DNA of 54,365 nucleotides from Herminiimonas sp. (lineage in GTDB: Bacteria > Pseudomonadota > Gammaproteobacteria > Burkholderiales > Burkholderiaceae_D): contig JAQGMR010000029.1 of assembly GCA_028292265.1 (NCBI GenBank), positions 1-54,365 on the forward strand, given 5' to 3'. Position 1 is the stretch's first letter. Every line of letters starts with the position of its first letter. This document shows positions 46,330 to 54,365 of this stretch, one piece after another. A model generated the notes under the pieces. The model had not been told where the DNA came from and did no database searches. It saw only the letters and a program-made list of their open reading frames with translations. Both the position numbers and the translations under genes were made by a program.

Positions 46330-47553
46330 TTGAACATTCACGCGCCACTCGCGGGTCTTCGCATCGTCGAAGTTTCCGCATTTATCGCGGCGCCGCTGGG
46401 CGCCATGACGCTGGCCCAATTGGGCGCCGAGGTCATTCGCATCGACCCGATTGGCGGCAACATCGATATCCATCGCTGGCCGCTCGCGCCCAACGGCAAC
46501 AGCCTCTACTGGGCCAGCCTGAACAAGTGCAAGCGCTCGGTATCGCTGGCGCTCGATACGCCACAAGGCCAGGAGTTGGCTGCCGCCATCATGTGCGCTG
46601 CGGGCGAAGGCGCTGGCATCGTCCTGACCAACCTGCCTGCCAAAGGATGGATGAGTTACGAAGCGCTGTCGCGCCGTCGCAAGGACCTCATTATGCTGCG
46701 CCTGACCGGCAATTTCGATGGCAGCGCGGCGGTCGATTACACCGTCAATTGTGCGAGCGGCTTCCCCATCGCCACCGGCGAGGACGAGCGACCGGTGAAC
46801 CATGTGCTGCCGGCGTGGGACATCGCGGCCGGGCTCTACCTTGCAACCGGCGTCATGGCGGCCGAGCGGGTGCGGCAGCGCGACGGCGCGGGCCAGGAAG
46901 TCACGCTGGCACTCTCCGACGTCATGCTGGCAACGGTCGGCAACCTTGGCTACATCGCCGATGTGCAGGTCAACGATGCATCGCGCGAGCCAATCGGCAA
47001 TCATTTATATGGCGCATTCGGGCGCAATTTCGCCACGGCGGATCAGCGCGAAATCATGATCGCCGCGATCTCGAACCGGCAGTGGAAAGCGCTCGGCAAG
47101 GCCACCGGCCTGGCGACAAAGCTCGAAATGATCGGCCCACTCATGGAGGTGGACCTTGCGACCGAAGGCGGCCGCTTCCATGCGCGCAATGCAATCGCCG
47201 CAGTGCTGGAACCGTGGTTCGCTGCGCGGACCGTAGCGGAGATCGAAGCCGGCTTTACAGGCAGCGGCGTGCTCTGGGGCGTGTACCAGGATTTCCGCCA
47301 GCTGGTGCGGGAAGACCGACGCTGCTCCCTGAACAACCCGCTGTTTGGCGAAGTGCAGCAGCCAGGCATCGGCAAGCTGATGGCGCCCCGTATTCCACTC
47401 AGCTTTTCGCGTACGGATGCCGGGCCGGCGCAAGCCGCGCCCATGCTTGGCGACGACGGCGCAAGCGTACTGGAAGAATTGCTCGGCATGACGTCCGGCG
47501 ATATCAAGGAACTGGAGCAGCAAGGCGTTCTTGGGCCGCGGCCGGCGCGCTAA
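46330..47553 (+). CDS. CaiB/BaiF-type family III CoA-transferase
   Basis: The 407-residue protein has family III landmarks: LAGLRIVEVSAFIAAPLGAMTLAQLGAEVIRIDP, YWASLNKCKRSVSLAL, a likely catalytic Asp in LPAWDIAAGLYLATG, and a C-terminal IPLSFSRT segment. It moves CoA between acids, so it could activate the operon's substrate at the expense of a product CoA ester, beside the ATP-using synthetase. It starts with TTG (no ATG or GTG fits), preceded by AGGGA. It follows the thiolase by 23 bases. Confidence 0.9.
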   Translation: MNIHAPLAGLRIVEVSAFIAAPLGAMTLAQLGAEVIRIDPIGGNIDIHRWPLAPNGNSLYWASLNKCKRSVSLALDTPQGQELAAAIMCAAGEGAGIVLTNLPAKGWMSYEALSRRRKDLIMLRLTGNFDGSAAVDYTVNCASGFPIATGEDERPVNHVLPAWDIAAGLYLATGVMAAERVRQRDGAGQEVTLALSDVMLATVGNLGYIADVQVNDASREPIGNHLYGAFGRNFATADQREIMIAAISNRQWKALGKATGLATKLEMIGPLMEVDLATEGGRFHARNAIAAVLEPWFAARTVAEIEAGFTGSGVLWGVYQDFRQLVREDRRCSLNNPLFGEVQQPGIGKLMAPRIPLSFSRTDAGPAQAAPMLGDDGASVLEELLGMTSGDIKELEQQGVLGPRPAR

Positions 47554-47683
47554 CGGCGACGCCAGCCTGAGGTCGTGGATACGGACTCGCGGATCTGGCT
47601 CGGCCTGCCAAGACGTTTTTTCAACATGGCATCAATGGTCGGCAGCCCCGCTGACTTCGAACAACAATGACAGGAGACAGGAA

Positions 47684-48661
47684 ATGAAAAGCTTCAAATT
47701 TGCAGCCGCATTAATGATGGCCGGTGTCGTTACGATGGGCTCTGCCGGCGTGGCACAGGCGCAGAACTATCCACATCAGCCAATTACGATTGTCGTGCCC
47801 TACCCGCCAGGCGGAACCAACGACATCGTCGCCCGCATGCTGGGCAAGAAGCTGGGCGAGCAAATGGGCCAGCCGGTTATTGTCGAGAACCGTGCCGGCG
47901 CGTCGGGCACCATGGGCGCCGGCACCGTTGCGCGGGCTCCCGCCGACGGCTACACGCTACTGTTGATCACTACGGGACATACGATTCATCCGGCGCTGTA
48001 TCCCAAGCTTCCCTACGAGATGAAGACCAGCTTTCAGCCGATCTCGAAGCTGACCAGCGGGCCGATGCTGGTCATGGTCACCCCCAGCCTGCCAGTGAAG
48101 AATCTCCAGGACCTGATTGCGCTCGCCAAGTCGAAGCCGGGCGAATTGAACTACGGGTCAGCGGGCAACGGATCGACCACGCATCTGACCACCGAGCTGA
48201 TCGACAGCCTGGCAGGAATCAAAATGACGCACGTTCCTTACAAGGGAAGTGCGCCGGCCATGATGGACGTCATGAGCGGCAATGCGCAAGTTGTACTGGA
48301 CCTGGTCTTCTCGGCGCAGCCGCATGTGAAGAGCGGCAAGCTCAAGGCGCTGGCTATCACGGGCGCCAAGAGATCGTCTATCCTGCCAAACGTGCCGACA
48401 GTCGCAGAATCCGGTATCCCGGGATTCGAGGCAACCGTATGGAATGGCCTGGTCGCGCCCGCTGGAACGCCGAAAGACGTCGTCACGAAATTGAACGCGG
48501 AAATCAAGAAGGCAATGGCGGATCCGAAATTCGGTGACCAGCTTCACGCACAAGGTTTTGACGCCGACTGGTCGACTCCCGAGCAACTCGGTACGCTGGT
48601 TTCTTCCGAAATGACGCGCTGGGGCAAGGTGGTCAAGGACACCGGGACGAAGCTGGACTGA
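47684..48661 (+). CDS. Bug/TctC-family periplasmic substrate-binding protein
   Basis: The 325-residue product has a signal peptide cut near VAQAQNYP (about residue 26). It has full Bug motifs: YPHQPITIVVPYPPGGTNDIVARMLGKKL, VIVENRAGASGTMGAGTVARAPADGYTLL, MTHVPYKGSAPAMMDVMSGNAQ and LPNVPTVAESGIPGFEATVW. AGGAG precedes ATG 47684. It is the second solo Bug gene of the window, again without TctA or TctB. Its place after the CoA-transferase suggests it captures the carboxylic acid degraded by this operon. Confidence 0.93.
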   Translation: MKSFKFAAALMMAGVVTMGSAGVAQAQNYPHQPITIVVPYPPGGTNDIVARMLGKKLGEQMGQPVIVENRAGASGTMGAGTVARAPADGYTLLLITTGHTIHPALYPKLPYEMKTSFQPISKLTSGPMLVMVTPSLPVKNLQDLIALAKSKPGELNYGSAGNGSTTHLTTELIDSLAGIKMTHVPYKGSAPAMMDVMSGNAQVVLDLVFSAQPHVKSGKLKALAITGAKRSSILPNVPTVAESGIPGFEATVWNGLVAPAGTPKDVVTKLNAEIKKAMADPKFGDQLHAQGFDADWSTPEQLGTLVSSEMTRWGKVVKDTGTKLD

Positions 48662-48761
48662 CCAAGCCCCAGTAAAGGAAATGGGGAGTTTGACGGGAAC
48701 ATCGATAGTCTTTAGTCTCGGGCCACCGTTACCCCACATCCACTCTGAAAGCGAGCACCGC

Positions 48762-49448
48762 ATGCTAACGCTCCACCATCTGGAAACGTCCCGGTCGCAG
48801 CGCGTACTGTGGCTGCTCGAAGAGCTGCAAGTTCCCTATGAAATCGTGCGCTACAGGCGCGATGCCAAGACCCGGCTCGCGCCTCCCGAACTCAAGGCCA
48901 TCCATCCGCTTGGCAAGTCGCCCATCATCACCGATGGGGATGTGACCATCGCCGAATCGGCAGCCATCCTGGAATATCTCGTGGAGAAATACGGCAGCCT
49001 CGGCAAGGGCGACGTAGCAACGCTTCAGCCAGCACTCGGCACGCCGGAATATCGCGCGTGCCGCTACTGGATGCATTTTGCGGAAGGGTCGTTGATGAAC
49101 TGGCTGGTCATGAAACTGGTATTCATGACGATTCCGACTCAGCCCATGCCCTTCTTCGTGCGACCGGTTGCACGCCAGTTATGCGCGACAGTGCAGGCAA
49201 AGCTGATCGATCCGAACGTCAAGACAGCGCTTGAATTCATCAACAATCACCTCGCCAGCCACAAGTGGATCGCCGGGGATCACCTGACGACGGCCGACTT
49301 CCAGATGAGCTTTGCAGTGGAGGCGAGCCTCGCGCGTGGCAAGGACGCTAGCGCTTATTCGAACCTGGCCAGATACCGCGATGACATGGTGAAACGGCCG
49401 GCATATCAAAGAGGGATTGAAGTCGGTGGCCCGGTGGTAATGTCGTAG
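48762..49448 (+). CDS. Glutathione S-transferase family protein
   Basis: The 228-residue protein has a thioredoxin-like N-domain (LTLHHLETSRSQRVLWLLEELQVPYEIVRYRRD, LGKSPIITDGDVTIAESAAILEYLVEKYG, with the cis-proline and the SxAI glutathione contact) and a helical C-domain (HKWIAGDHLTTADFQMSFAVEA). The likely catalytic residue is the serine in ETSRS, as in related bacterial enzymes. It lies 100 bases after the Bug gene and may be the last gene of the operon or separate. Its substrate is unknown. Confidence 0.9.
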   Translation: MLTLHHLETSRSQRVLWLLEELQVPYEIVRYRRDAKTRLAPPELKAIHPLGKSPIITDGDVTIAESAAILEYLVEKYGSLGKGDVATLQPALGTPEYRACRYWMHFAEGSLMNWLVMKLVFMTIPTQPMPFFVRPVARQLCATVQAKLIDPNVKTALEFINNHLASHKWIAGDHLTTADFQMSFAVEASLARGKDASAYSNLARYRDDMVKRPAYQRGIEVGGPVVMS

Positions 49449-49720
49449 CCCGGCAAGCCATTTCAAACACCCATTCGCCCGCCGCTTGCGCATTGACAGA
49501 TCGCGGAAGGGTTTGTGCCCGCTTTCGGCTTTACTCCAGCGTGACGCGCCCTACACTTCGTGAGGGTGCCGGGAGTCGGTCAGGCGGCGCAGCACGGTAC
49601 AGCGGCACAGTTGCCGATCAGAGTAATTTCACGCCCGCCTCGTTGCCCGGAAGTTGGATAGCCCGCATATTGTTTCCCGCAATGTTCGCTACGCTGGTCC
49701 ACTCAACAGGAGGATGAATC

Positions 49721-50011
49721 ATGCAAACCGTTATAAGAAAGTATTCCGGAAAAGGGGCAAGTGAGTTATTCAATTTGCTTGAGAAGCGAGCAGATGAAAT
49801 AGAAGAACTTCTGCGGCCGGTCAAAGGTTTTGTTGGTTACACGCTCGCACGATCCGGCGATGGCGGCTTCTCAATGACCGTTTGCCAGGACCAGGCTGGC
49901 ATTGACGAGAGTGTGCAGAAAGCGCGCGACTGGATATCCAAAAACGCGGCGGGTACTGGTGCGGCTGCGCCGGAGGTATGGCAAGGCTCTGTTTTGATTC
50001 ACGCTAAATAA
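49721..50011 (+). CDS. Small ABM-like hypothetical protein
   Basis: The 96-residue protein resembles the dimeric alpha-beta barrel of the antibiotic-biosynthesis monooxygenase superfamily: MQTVIRKYSGKGASELFNLLEKRADEIEELLRPVKGFVGYTLARSGDGGFSMTVCQDQAGIDESVQKARDWI. It has no signal peptide. A very strong ACAGGAGGA ribosome site supports the start. The 272 bases upstream hold no gene. Function is unknown; no partner enzyme is adjacent. Confidence 0.8.
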   Translation: MQTVIRKYSGKGASELFNLLEKRADEIEELLRPVKGFVGYTLARSGDGGFSMTVCQDQAGIDESVQKARDWISKNAAGTGAAAPEVWQGSVLIHAK

Positions 50012-50122
50012 GTGAAGTTCGCGGAAGAGCGCGTTGCCGGCCACATCGTAATATCGGCTAAAGGCAACCGCTCTCCTTCAGCAGCAAAATCGAGTGCGCC
50101 AATTCCAGCAGCGACAATCCGC

Positions 50123-51487
50123 CTAGTCACGCAGCAGGCTGGCAACCAGATAGACATTGAGTGAAACGATGAGTAGCGCGATGAGCCATGCCGCGCAACG
50201 TACCAGCCTGGAGTTTGCAAACGTACCCATCGCCGTCGCGTCGCTAGTAAAGCGAATCAGGGGCACTACGGCAAAGGGAAGCTGCAGGCTAAGAATGACC
50301 TGGCTCAGGATCAGTAGCCGCCCTATTCCACTCTCCCCATAGGCAGCAGTCACAATCAATGCGGGCACGATGGCGATGCAACGCGTCAGCAGACGGCGTT
50401 GCCATGCTGGCAGGCGCAGATTCAGATAGCCTTCCATCACCACCTGACCGGCCAGTGTGGCAGTCAGCGTCGAACTGAGGCCCGACGCCAAGAGGGCCAC
50501 GCCAAAAAGTACGCTGGCCATGCTGGTGCCAAGCAGCGGCGCCAGAAGATGGAACGCCTGCCCGATCTCAACCACGTTCCGATGCCCCGTCTGATAAAAC
50601 GCGGCGGCCGCAGTGATCAGAATTGCTGAATTAACCAGCAGCGCAAGCATGAGGGCGCTGACGACGTCTATTGTTGCACTCTTGATTGCGCCACGTCTTC
50701 CTTCGACAGAGCGTTCAAAGCGCCGGGTCTGCACGATGGACGAGTGCAGATACAAATTGTGCGGCATTACCGTAGCGCCAATGATGCCGATCGCCACATA
50801 AAGGCTGGCGCTGTTTTGCAGGGTCTGACGCGCCGGAATGAATCCTTCCGCGACCGCATGCCAGTTGGGTCCAGCCAGGAAAAGGTTGATGCCAAAGCAG
50901 ATGAATATGACAAGCACCAGAGAAATAACCACCGATTCCAGGAAGCGGTATCCCAGCTTTTGAAGCCACAAGAGAAGAAAAACGTCCAGGGCCGTGATCG
51001 CCACGCCCCAGCTCAAGGGAATGTTGAACAGCAAGTTCAGCGCAATCGCTGTGCCGAGAACCTCCGCCAGATCCGTTGCGCAAATCGCTATTTCGGACAG
51101 TACCCACTGGAGAAACGCGGATTTCCTCGAGGCGTTCTTGCGGCAAGCTTGCGCCAGGTCCAGACCGGTAGCAATTCCCAGTCGTGCCGATAAAATTTGC
51201 AGAAAGATCGCCATGCCGTTGGACAGCATGACGATCCAGAGCAACTGATAGCCGAAGGCCGATCCACCCGCGAGACCCGTCGCCCAGTTGCCCGGGTCCA
51301 TGTAGCCCACCGCCACCAGATAGCCGGGGCCAACGAACCCGAAGAAACGACGGATGCGCCCGCCGTGCAGGGCAATGCTTCCGCGTTCCTCGGAGCCGAG
51401 CTGGTGTTCGCGTCGCTCGGATCCGAGGCTCCCCGTGTAGTAAGGATTAGCCGCGGAAGCTTCCGCGCCTGGCGGTGGTGGCGCCAT
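50123..51487 (-). CDS. mntH: Nramp-family divalent metal (Mn) transporter
   Basis: The 454-residue protein has about eleven membrane segments and the two metal-site motifs of Nramp: DPGNW (64-68) and MPHNLYLHSS (241-250). It imports Mn(II), and often Fe(II), with protons across the inner membrane. A soluble, Pro/Ala/Gly-rich N-tail of about 45 residues is unusual. It starts 11 bases after the manganese catalase gene on the same strand, so catalase and its metal importer are probably one transcript. Manganese specificity is inferred from that pairing. Confidence 0.92.
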   Translation of the reverse strand: MAPPPPGAEASAANPYYTGSLGSERREHQLGSEERGSIALHGGRIRRFFGFVGPGYLVAVGYMDPGNWATGLAGGSAFGYQLLWIVMLSNGMAIFLQILSARLGIATGLDLAQACRKNASRKSAFLQWVLSEIAICATDLAEVLGTAIALNLLFNIPLSWGVAITALDVFLLLWLQKLGYRFLESVVISLVLVIFICFGINLFLAGPNWHAVAEGFIPARQTLQNSASLYVAIGIIGATVMPHNLYLHSSIVQTRRFERSVEGRRGAIKSATIDVVSALMLALLVNSAILITAAAAFYQTGHRNVVEIGQAFHLLAPLLGTSMASVLFGVALLASGLSSTLTATLAGQVVMEGYLNLRLPAWQRRLLTRCIAIVPALIVTAAYGESGIGRLLILSQVILSLQLPFAVVPLIRFTSDATAMGTFANSRLVRCAAWLIALLIVSLNVYLVASLLRD

Positions 51488-51498
51488 TCAGACTGCGA

Positions 51499-52401
51499 TC
51501 AAGGTTTGCCTTTCTTTTGGGCGACGGGCGACATACCCATCCCCAGTTCGGCGCCAGTAGTCGGGTCCCTCGAGGGATCGGAGCGGGTCCTCAGCGCAAC
51601 CTGCTCGACTGCCTTCAATTCGTCCGCTTTGAGTTTTACGGTTGCATCGCCGCTACCACCATCGACAGCCGCCGCATTGTTCGAGTCACCGATATACTCC
51701 CACTGTGGACCCTGGTTCCAGGAACCACGCATTTCGCCCTGACCCTGCGACAGGCTGAAATAGGTGTTGGTGAAGCGCGGATCGCCCGGCAGTTTGCCCG
51801 GCGGGAAGTTGGGCTCTATGGAATAGAGCGCCTTCTCGAATGACTTCTGATGCGCTATTTCACGCGTCATGAGGAAGCCGAGTGCCTCTTTCACGCCCGG
51901 GTCTTCAGTCAGGTTAATGAGGCGCTCGTACACGATTTTTGCTCTCGCCTCCGCGGCGATATTGGAGCGAAGATCCGCTGTCGGCTCTCCGATCGTATCG
52001 ATGTATCCAGCGTTCCATAGCTGCCCGCCGGAATTGATCAACGCCGGGCCGCCACCGTAGAGAACCTGGGTCACGTGGCTATCGTTTCCGGCGCCATGCA
52101 GAGCGCGATACAGTTCGGCCTCCTTGTCGATTCCCTCGGCAAGCTTGCCCTTGGCACCCTTGTTAAGCATTGCCACGATGTTGCCTATCACTTCCAGGTG
52201 GCTTAATTCTTCGGTGGCGATATCCATCAGCAAGTCCTTGCGGCCTGGGTCGTCCTCACCGATTGACTGGGTGAAGTAACGACAGGCAGCGGCGAGTTCA
52301 CCCTGGGGGCCGCCGAACTGCTCCAACATGAGATTCGCCAAACCCGGATTGCACTCGGTGACACGCACGGTGTACTGCAGACGCTTGTTGTGTGCAAACA
52401 T
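51499..52401 (-). CDS. Manganese catalase
   Basis: The 300-residue protein is a non-heme, dimanganese catalase. The expected ligands are visible: Glu35 (QGELAA), Glu65 and His68 (TEELSHLE), Glu151 (AEARAK) and His184 (EIAHQK). It splits hydrogen peroxide to water and oxygen in the cytoplasm. The C-terminal tail (about 230-300) is polar and probably disordered. ATG 52401 is chosen because AAAGGA lies before it and family sequence starts there; the frame is open to 52470. It heads a pair with mntH. An OxyR or MntR site was looked for in the spacer and not found. Confidence 0.93.
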   Translation of the reverse strand: MFAHNKRLQYTVRVTECNPGLANLMLEQFGGPQGELAAACRYFTQSIGEDDPGRKDLLMDIATEELSHLEVIGNIVAMLNKGAKGKLAEGIDKEAELYRALHGAGNDSHVTQVLYGGGPALINSGGQLWNAGYIDTIGEPTADLRSNIAAEARAKIVYERLINLTEDPGVKEALGFLMTREIAHQKSFEKALYSIEPNFPPGKLPGDPRFTNTYFSLSQGQGEMRGSWNQGPQWEYIGDSNNAAAVDGGSGDATVKLKADELKAVEQVALRTRSDPSRDPTTGAELGMGMSPVAQKKGKP

Positions 52402-52540
52402 AATTGGTCCTTTAAGAAGAGCGCGGTTATGCAGTGTTTGTCGCTGCAGCGCTATGGGTGGGCGACTCACTCAGCAATCGCCATGCCCGCAAGCTGGTGC
52501 GGACGCGACGCCGTCCGGGCGTGCGGCTAACGCAAAGGAT

Positions 52541-53518
52541 TTATTTTTCGCGGCGTGGCAGAACTCGAGGCTTGCCTGCTGTATTGCCTGCTGTATTGCC
52601 TGGCGTACCGAATGTCGGTGCCGGGGGCACGACGTCCGGACTACCTTCTATCAGTTCCAGCAATGCGCGTACGCGCGACGGGATCATGCGACCGGTTGGC
52701 ATGACTGCCGCGATCGGCATAGCGGAGGGACGCATGGCCGGCAAGAGCTCCACCACTTCGCCCAGTGCGAGCTTGTCGGCAACCATGTAATGCGGGACCT
52801 GACCGACACCCATCCCAAGCGCTACAGCACTGACAATTGCGTCACCACCATCGACGCGTATGCGAGACGGCGGCATGAAGGTTTCTGGCCGCCCGTTGGA
52901 ACGAAATTCCCACGGACGGTCCTTGCCGGTGGCCGGCACTCTGAACAGCACGCCGGTATGGTGCTCCAGCGCCGCCAACGTGGCAGGCACGCCGGCTGCC
53001 TGCAGATAGGACGGCGCAGCAAACAGCAACAATTCCTGGCTTCCGAAGGGACGGGCAACGAGGCTCGAATCGGCCAGCTTGCCAGTACGGATGGCAACAT
53101 CAATCCCTTCTCTCACAAGGTCCACATAGTCGTCAGAGAAACGCGCGTCGATCGACAGTCGCGGGTGCTGGCGCGCCAGCCTCGCCAGCAAGGGAAGCAT
53201 CACCACCCGGCCCAGAGTGACCGGCATGTGGATGCGCAAGGTTCCAGACGGTTCTTCACAACTACCCGATGCCTCAAGCTCGAGCAGTTCCAGTTCTGAA
53301 AGCACGCGCTGGCACCGGCTGAACAGCCGCTGCCCGTCGTCGGTCAGCGTGACCTGGCGGGTGGTTCGATGGAACAGGCGCACGCCCAGCCGAGCCTCGA
53401 GTCGGGCCACCGCCTTCGCGAGCGTTGAAGGCGTGCACCCGAGCTCTCTTGATGCTGCCGCGAAGGAGCCAAACTTCGCGGTTTCGGCAAACGCCAGAAG
53501 CGGTTGTAGCCCGTGCAT
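52541..53518 (-). CDS. LysR-family transcriptional regulator
   Basis: The 325-residue protein has a LysR helix-turn-helix at about 5-65 (LQPLLAFAETAKFGSFAAASRELGCTPSTLAKAVARLEARLGVRLFHRTTRQVTLTDDG) and an effector domain of the DsdC/AaeR-like group (DARFSDDYVDLVREGIDVAIRTG, LGMGVGQVPHYMVADKLALGEVVELLP). The tail holds a repeat (AGNTAGNTAGK) from two exact 12-base units at 52575-52598. It diverges from the cupin gene at 53704 and lies upstream of the catalase gene on the same strand, so it may control either. Confidence 0.92.
   Translation of the reverse strand: MHGLQPLLAFAETAKFGSFAAASRELGCTPSTLAKAVARLEARLGVRLFHRTTRQVTLTDDGQRLFSRCQRVLSELELLELEASGSCEEPSGTLRIHMPVTLGRVVMLPLLARLARQHPRLSIDARFSDDYVDLVREGIDVAIRTGKLADSSLVARPFGSQELLLFAAPSYLQAAGVPATLAALEHHTGVLFRVPATGKDRPWEFRSNGRPETFMPPSRIRVDGGDAIVSAVALGMGVGQVPHYMVADKLALGEVVELLPAMRPSAMPIAAVMPTGRMIPSRVRALLELIEGSPDVVPPAPTFGTPGNTAGNTAGKPRVLPRREK
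52575..52598 (-). repeat. Two tandem 12-bp units inside a LysR gene tail
   Basis: CCTGCTGTATTG occurs twice directly, followed by a partial third copy. It encodes the AGNT repeat near the C-terminus, outside the fold, and keeps the reading frame if copy number changes. Confidence 0.6.
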
Positions 53519-53703
53519 GGATCAAGTCAGTTTTGTCTTCAATAAAACGCCATTTGCGCATCTTCTCACTGCGGCGAAGGATGTCAATACTGTATCTGAC
53601 CGCCTTCTGTCGTCTGAAACGAAGTTGCAACGAAAGACGGTGCGCGTTGCCACGACGCCGCGCAGGGTGGCTAAATCATTCACCATTTTTCGAAGGAGTA
53701 AAC

Positions 53704-54159
53704 ATGGAAACGAATGCCACGATCGTAAAGAGCCAAGACGTCGATCCGCTTAACGTGCTGGGAGCACAGGTTCGATTCTTGTGTGAGGCACACAGTACGC
53801 GTGGGGCATGGTCCCTGATGGAAGTGACCCTGCCACAAGACGCGGGCCCGCCACCGCATACGCACGACTGGGACGAGGCCTATTTCATCACGGAGGGCGA
53901 AGTGTCGTTCATGCTGGAGAACGCTCAAGTCAAGGCGACGCAGGGCGACTTTATCTATGCGCCAGGCGGCCTTGCGCATGGATTCAAGGGCGCATCGCAG
54001 AACCCGGCCCGCGTGTTGATTTTTGACGCGCCCGCTCATGCAGGCGCCTTCTTCAAGCGGGTCGACCGCGAGGTCAAAGACTTGCCGCGCGACCTGTCGA
54101 AAGTGATCGATATCGGCGCCGCCACTGGCATCCATTTTCTGGCACCGGGCCGTGGCTGA
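53704..54159 (+). CDS. Single-domain cupin protein
   Basis: The 151-residue protein has both cupin motifs: PPHTHDWDEAYFITEGEVSF with His52, His54 and Glu58, and GDFIYAPGGLAHGF with His92, which together hold a metal. Small cupins of this kind are dioxygenases, isomerases or ligand sensors; the substrate is unknown. GAAGGAG precedes ATG 53704, and the longer frame upstream overlaps the divergent LysR gene. The 185-base divergent spacer suggests LysR control. Confidence 0.88.
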   Translation: METNATIVKSQDVDPLNVLGAQVRFLCEAHSTRGAWSLMEVTLPQDAGPPPHTHDWDEAYFITEGEVSFMLENAQVKATQGDFIYAPGGLAHGFKGASQNPARVLIFDAPAHAGAFFKRVDREVKDLPRDLSKVIDIGAATGIHFLAPGRG

Positions 54160-54200
54160 TGGGGAAGCAGTTGATGTTGCCGGCAGACCCGCGTCGGAGA

Positions 54201-54216
54201 CTGACTAGACAGTCAG
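54201..54216 (+). terminator. Small stem-loop downstream of the cupin gene
   Basis: CTGACT (54201-54206) pairs with AGTCAG (54211-54216) across a four-base loop, 41 bases after the cupin stop. There is no T-run, and the stem is short, so terminator function is weakly supported. Confidence 0.25.
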
Positions 54217-54231
54217 TGAGTAAGCCGGACC

Positions 54232-54365
54232 ATCGGGGACAGACTGAGGTAACCCGGCTTTATTGGACATCCGAAATGATGGACACTAATGATGCCCGAG
54301 GAACCGATGAAACCGATGAAACCAACAAAGAAATCTACTACGTCCAAAGCGGCGCCGACAGCGAA
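54232..54365 (+). mobile_element. Terminal fragment of an insertion sequence (right copy)
   Basis: From 54244 to 54364 the sequence is the reverse complement of 1-121; 54232-54243 matches the reverse complement of 171-182, with the 49-base hairpin segment of the left copy missing. The element end is probably TGAGGTAACCCGG from 54245. ATG 54292 opens a basic reading frame (MPEEPMKPMKPTKKS...) that runs off the window, likely the start of an IS3-type OrfA. An overlapping acidic frame from ATG 54279 is less likely. The transposase reads outward, as in the left copy. Confidence 0.6.

Noticed and set aside
45865..47004. A 379-codon open frame on the minus strand
   Set aside because: It is antisense to the thiolase and CoA-transferase genes, whose active-site motifs are intact.

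Overview
The window is GC-rich, densely coded DNA of betaproteobacterial (Burkholderiales, perhaps Oxalobacteraceae) type. That placement is an inference from gene content: two solo Bug/TctC substrate-binding proteins, many LysR/GntR/LacI-controlled catabolic operons, a CaiB/BaiF CoA-transferase and several c-di-GMP proteins. No rRNA, tRNA, CRISPR array or phage gene was seen.

Layout. Both ends (1-121 and 54244-54364) are inverted copies of the same sequence. It looks like the 5' end of an insertion sequence with an outward-reading transposase start, so the window is either bracketed by two opposite copies or is a contig broken at a repeat. 272-3530: a SnoaL-like protein and a membrane GGDEF-EAL protein. 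3909-13874: a sugar-acid region. A leftward gene set (IlvD/Edd dehydratase, solo solute-binding protein, GarL-type aldolase, LacI regulator, Bug protein, Ldh_2 dehydrogenase) diverges from galactarate dehydratase and a 2-hydroxyacid dehydrogenase. A 16-bp perfect LacI-type palindrome lies between the two arms. 14058-23510: a kaiC-kaiB-(PAS)4-GAF-degenerate GGDEF-EAL operon preceded by a GCCT tetranucleotide tract, and facing a second membrane GGDEF-EAL protein.

23732-34368: a GntR/FCD regulator with two matching operators diverges from a ten-gene operon. It encodes an alpha/beta hydrolase, a cysteine hydrolase, two PuuE/cyclic-imidase-like proteins (the second broken by one in-frame stop), a FAH-family enzyme and a complete Liv-type ABC transporter. 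This looks like uptake and ring-opening of an unknown cyclic amide, imide or N-heterocycle. 34469-40014: an SRPBCC protein, a hybrid histidine kinase, an HpaI aldolase and two LysR regulators. 40165-49448: a LysR-linked beta-oxidation-like operon (ADP-forming acyl-CoA synthetase, SDR, acyl-CoA dehydrogenase, enoyl-CoA hydratase, thiolase, family III CoA-transferase, Bug protein, GST). 49721-54159: a small ABM-like protein, a manganese catalase-Nramp pair, a LysR regulator and a cupin.

The most unusual system is the Kai operon, which joins a KaiC/KaiB pair by overlapping genes to a c-di-GMP phosphodiesterase instead of the usual histidine kinase. The most distinct lesion is the nonsense codon in the second PuuE-like gene.
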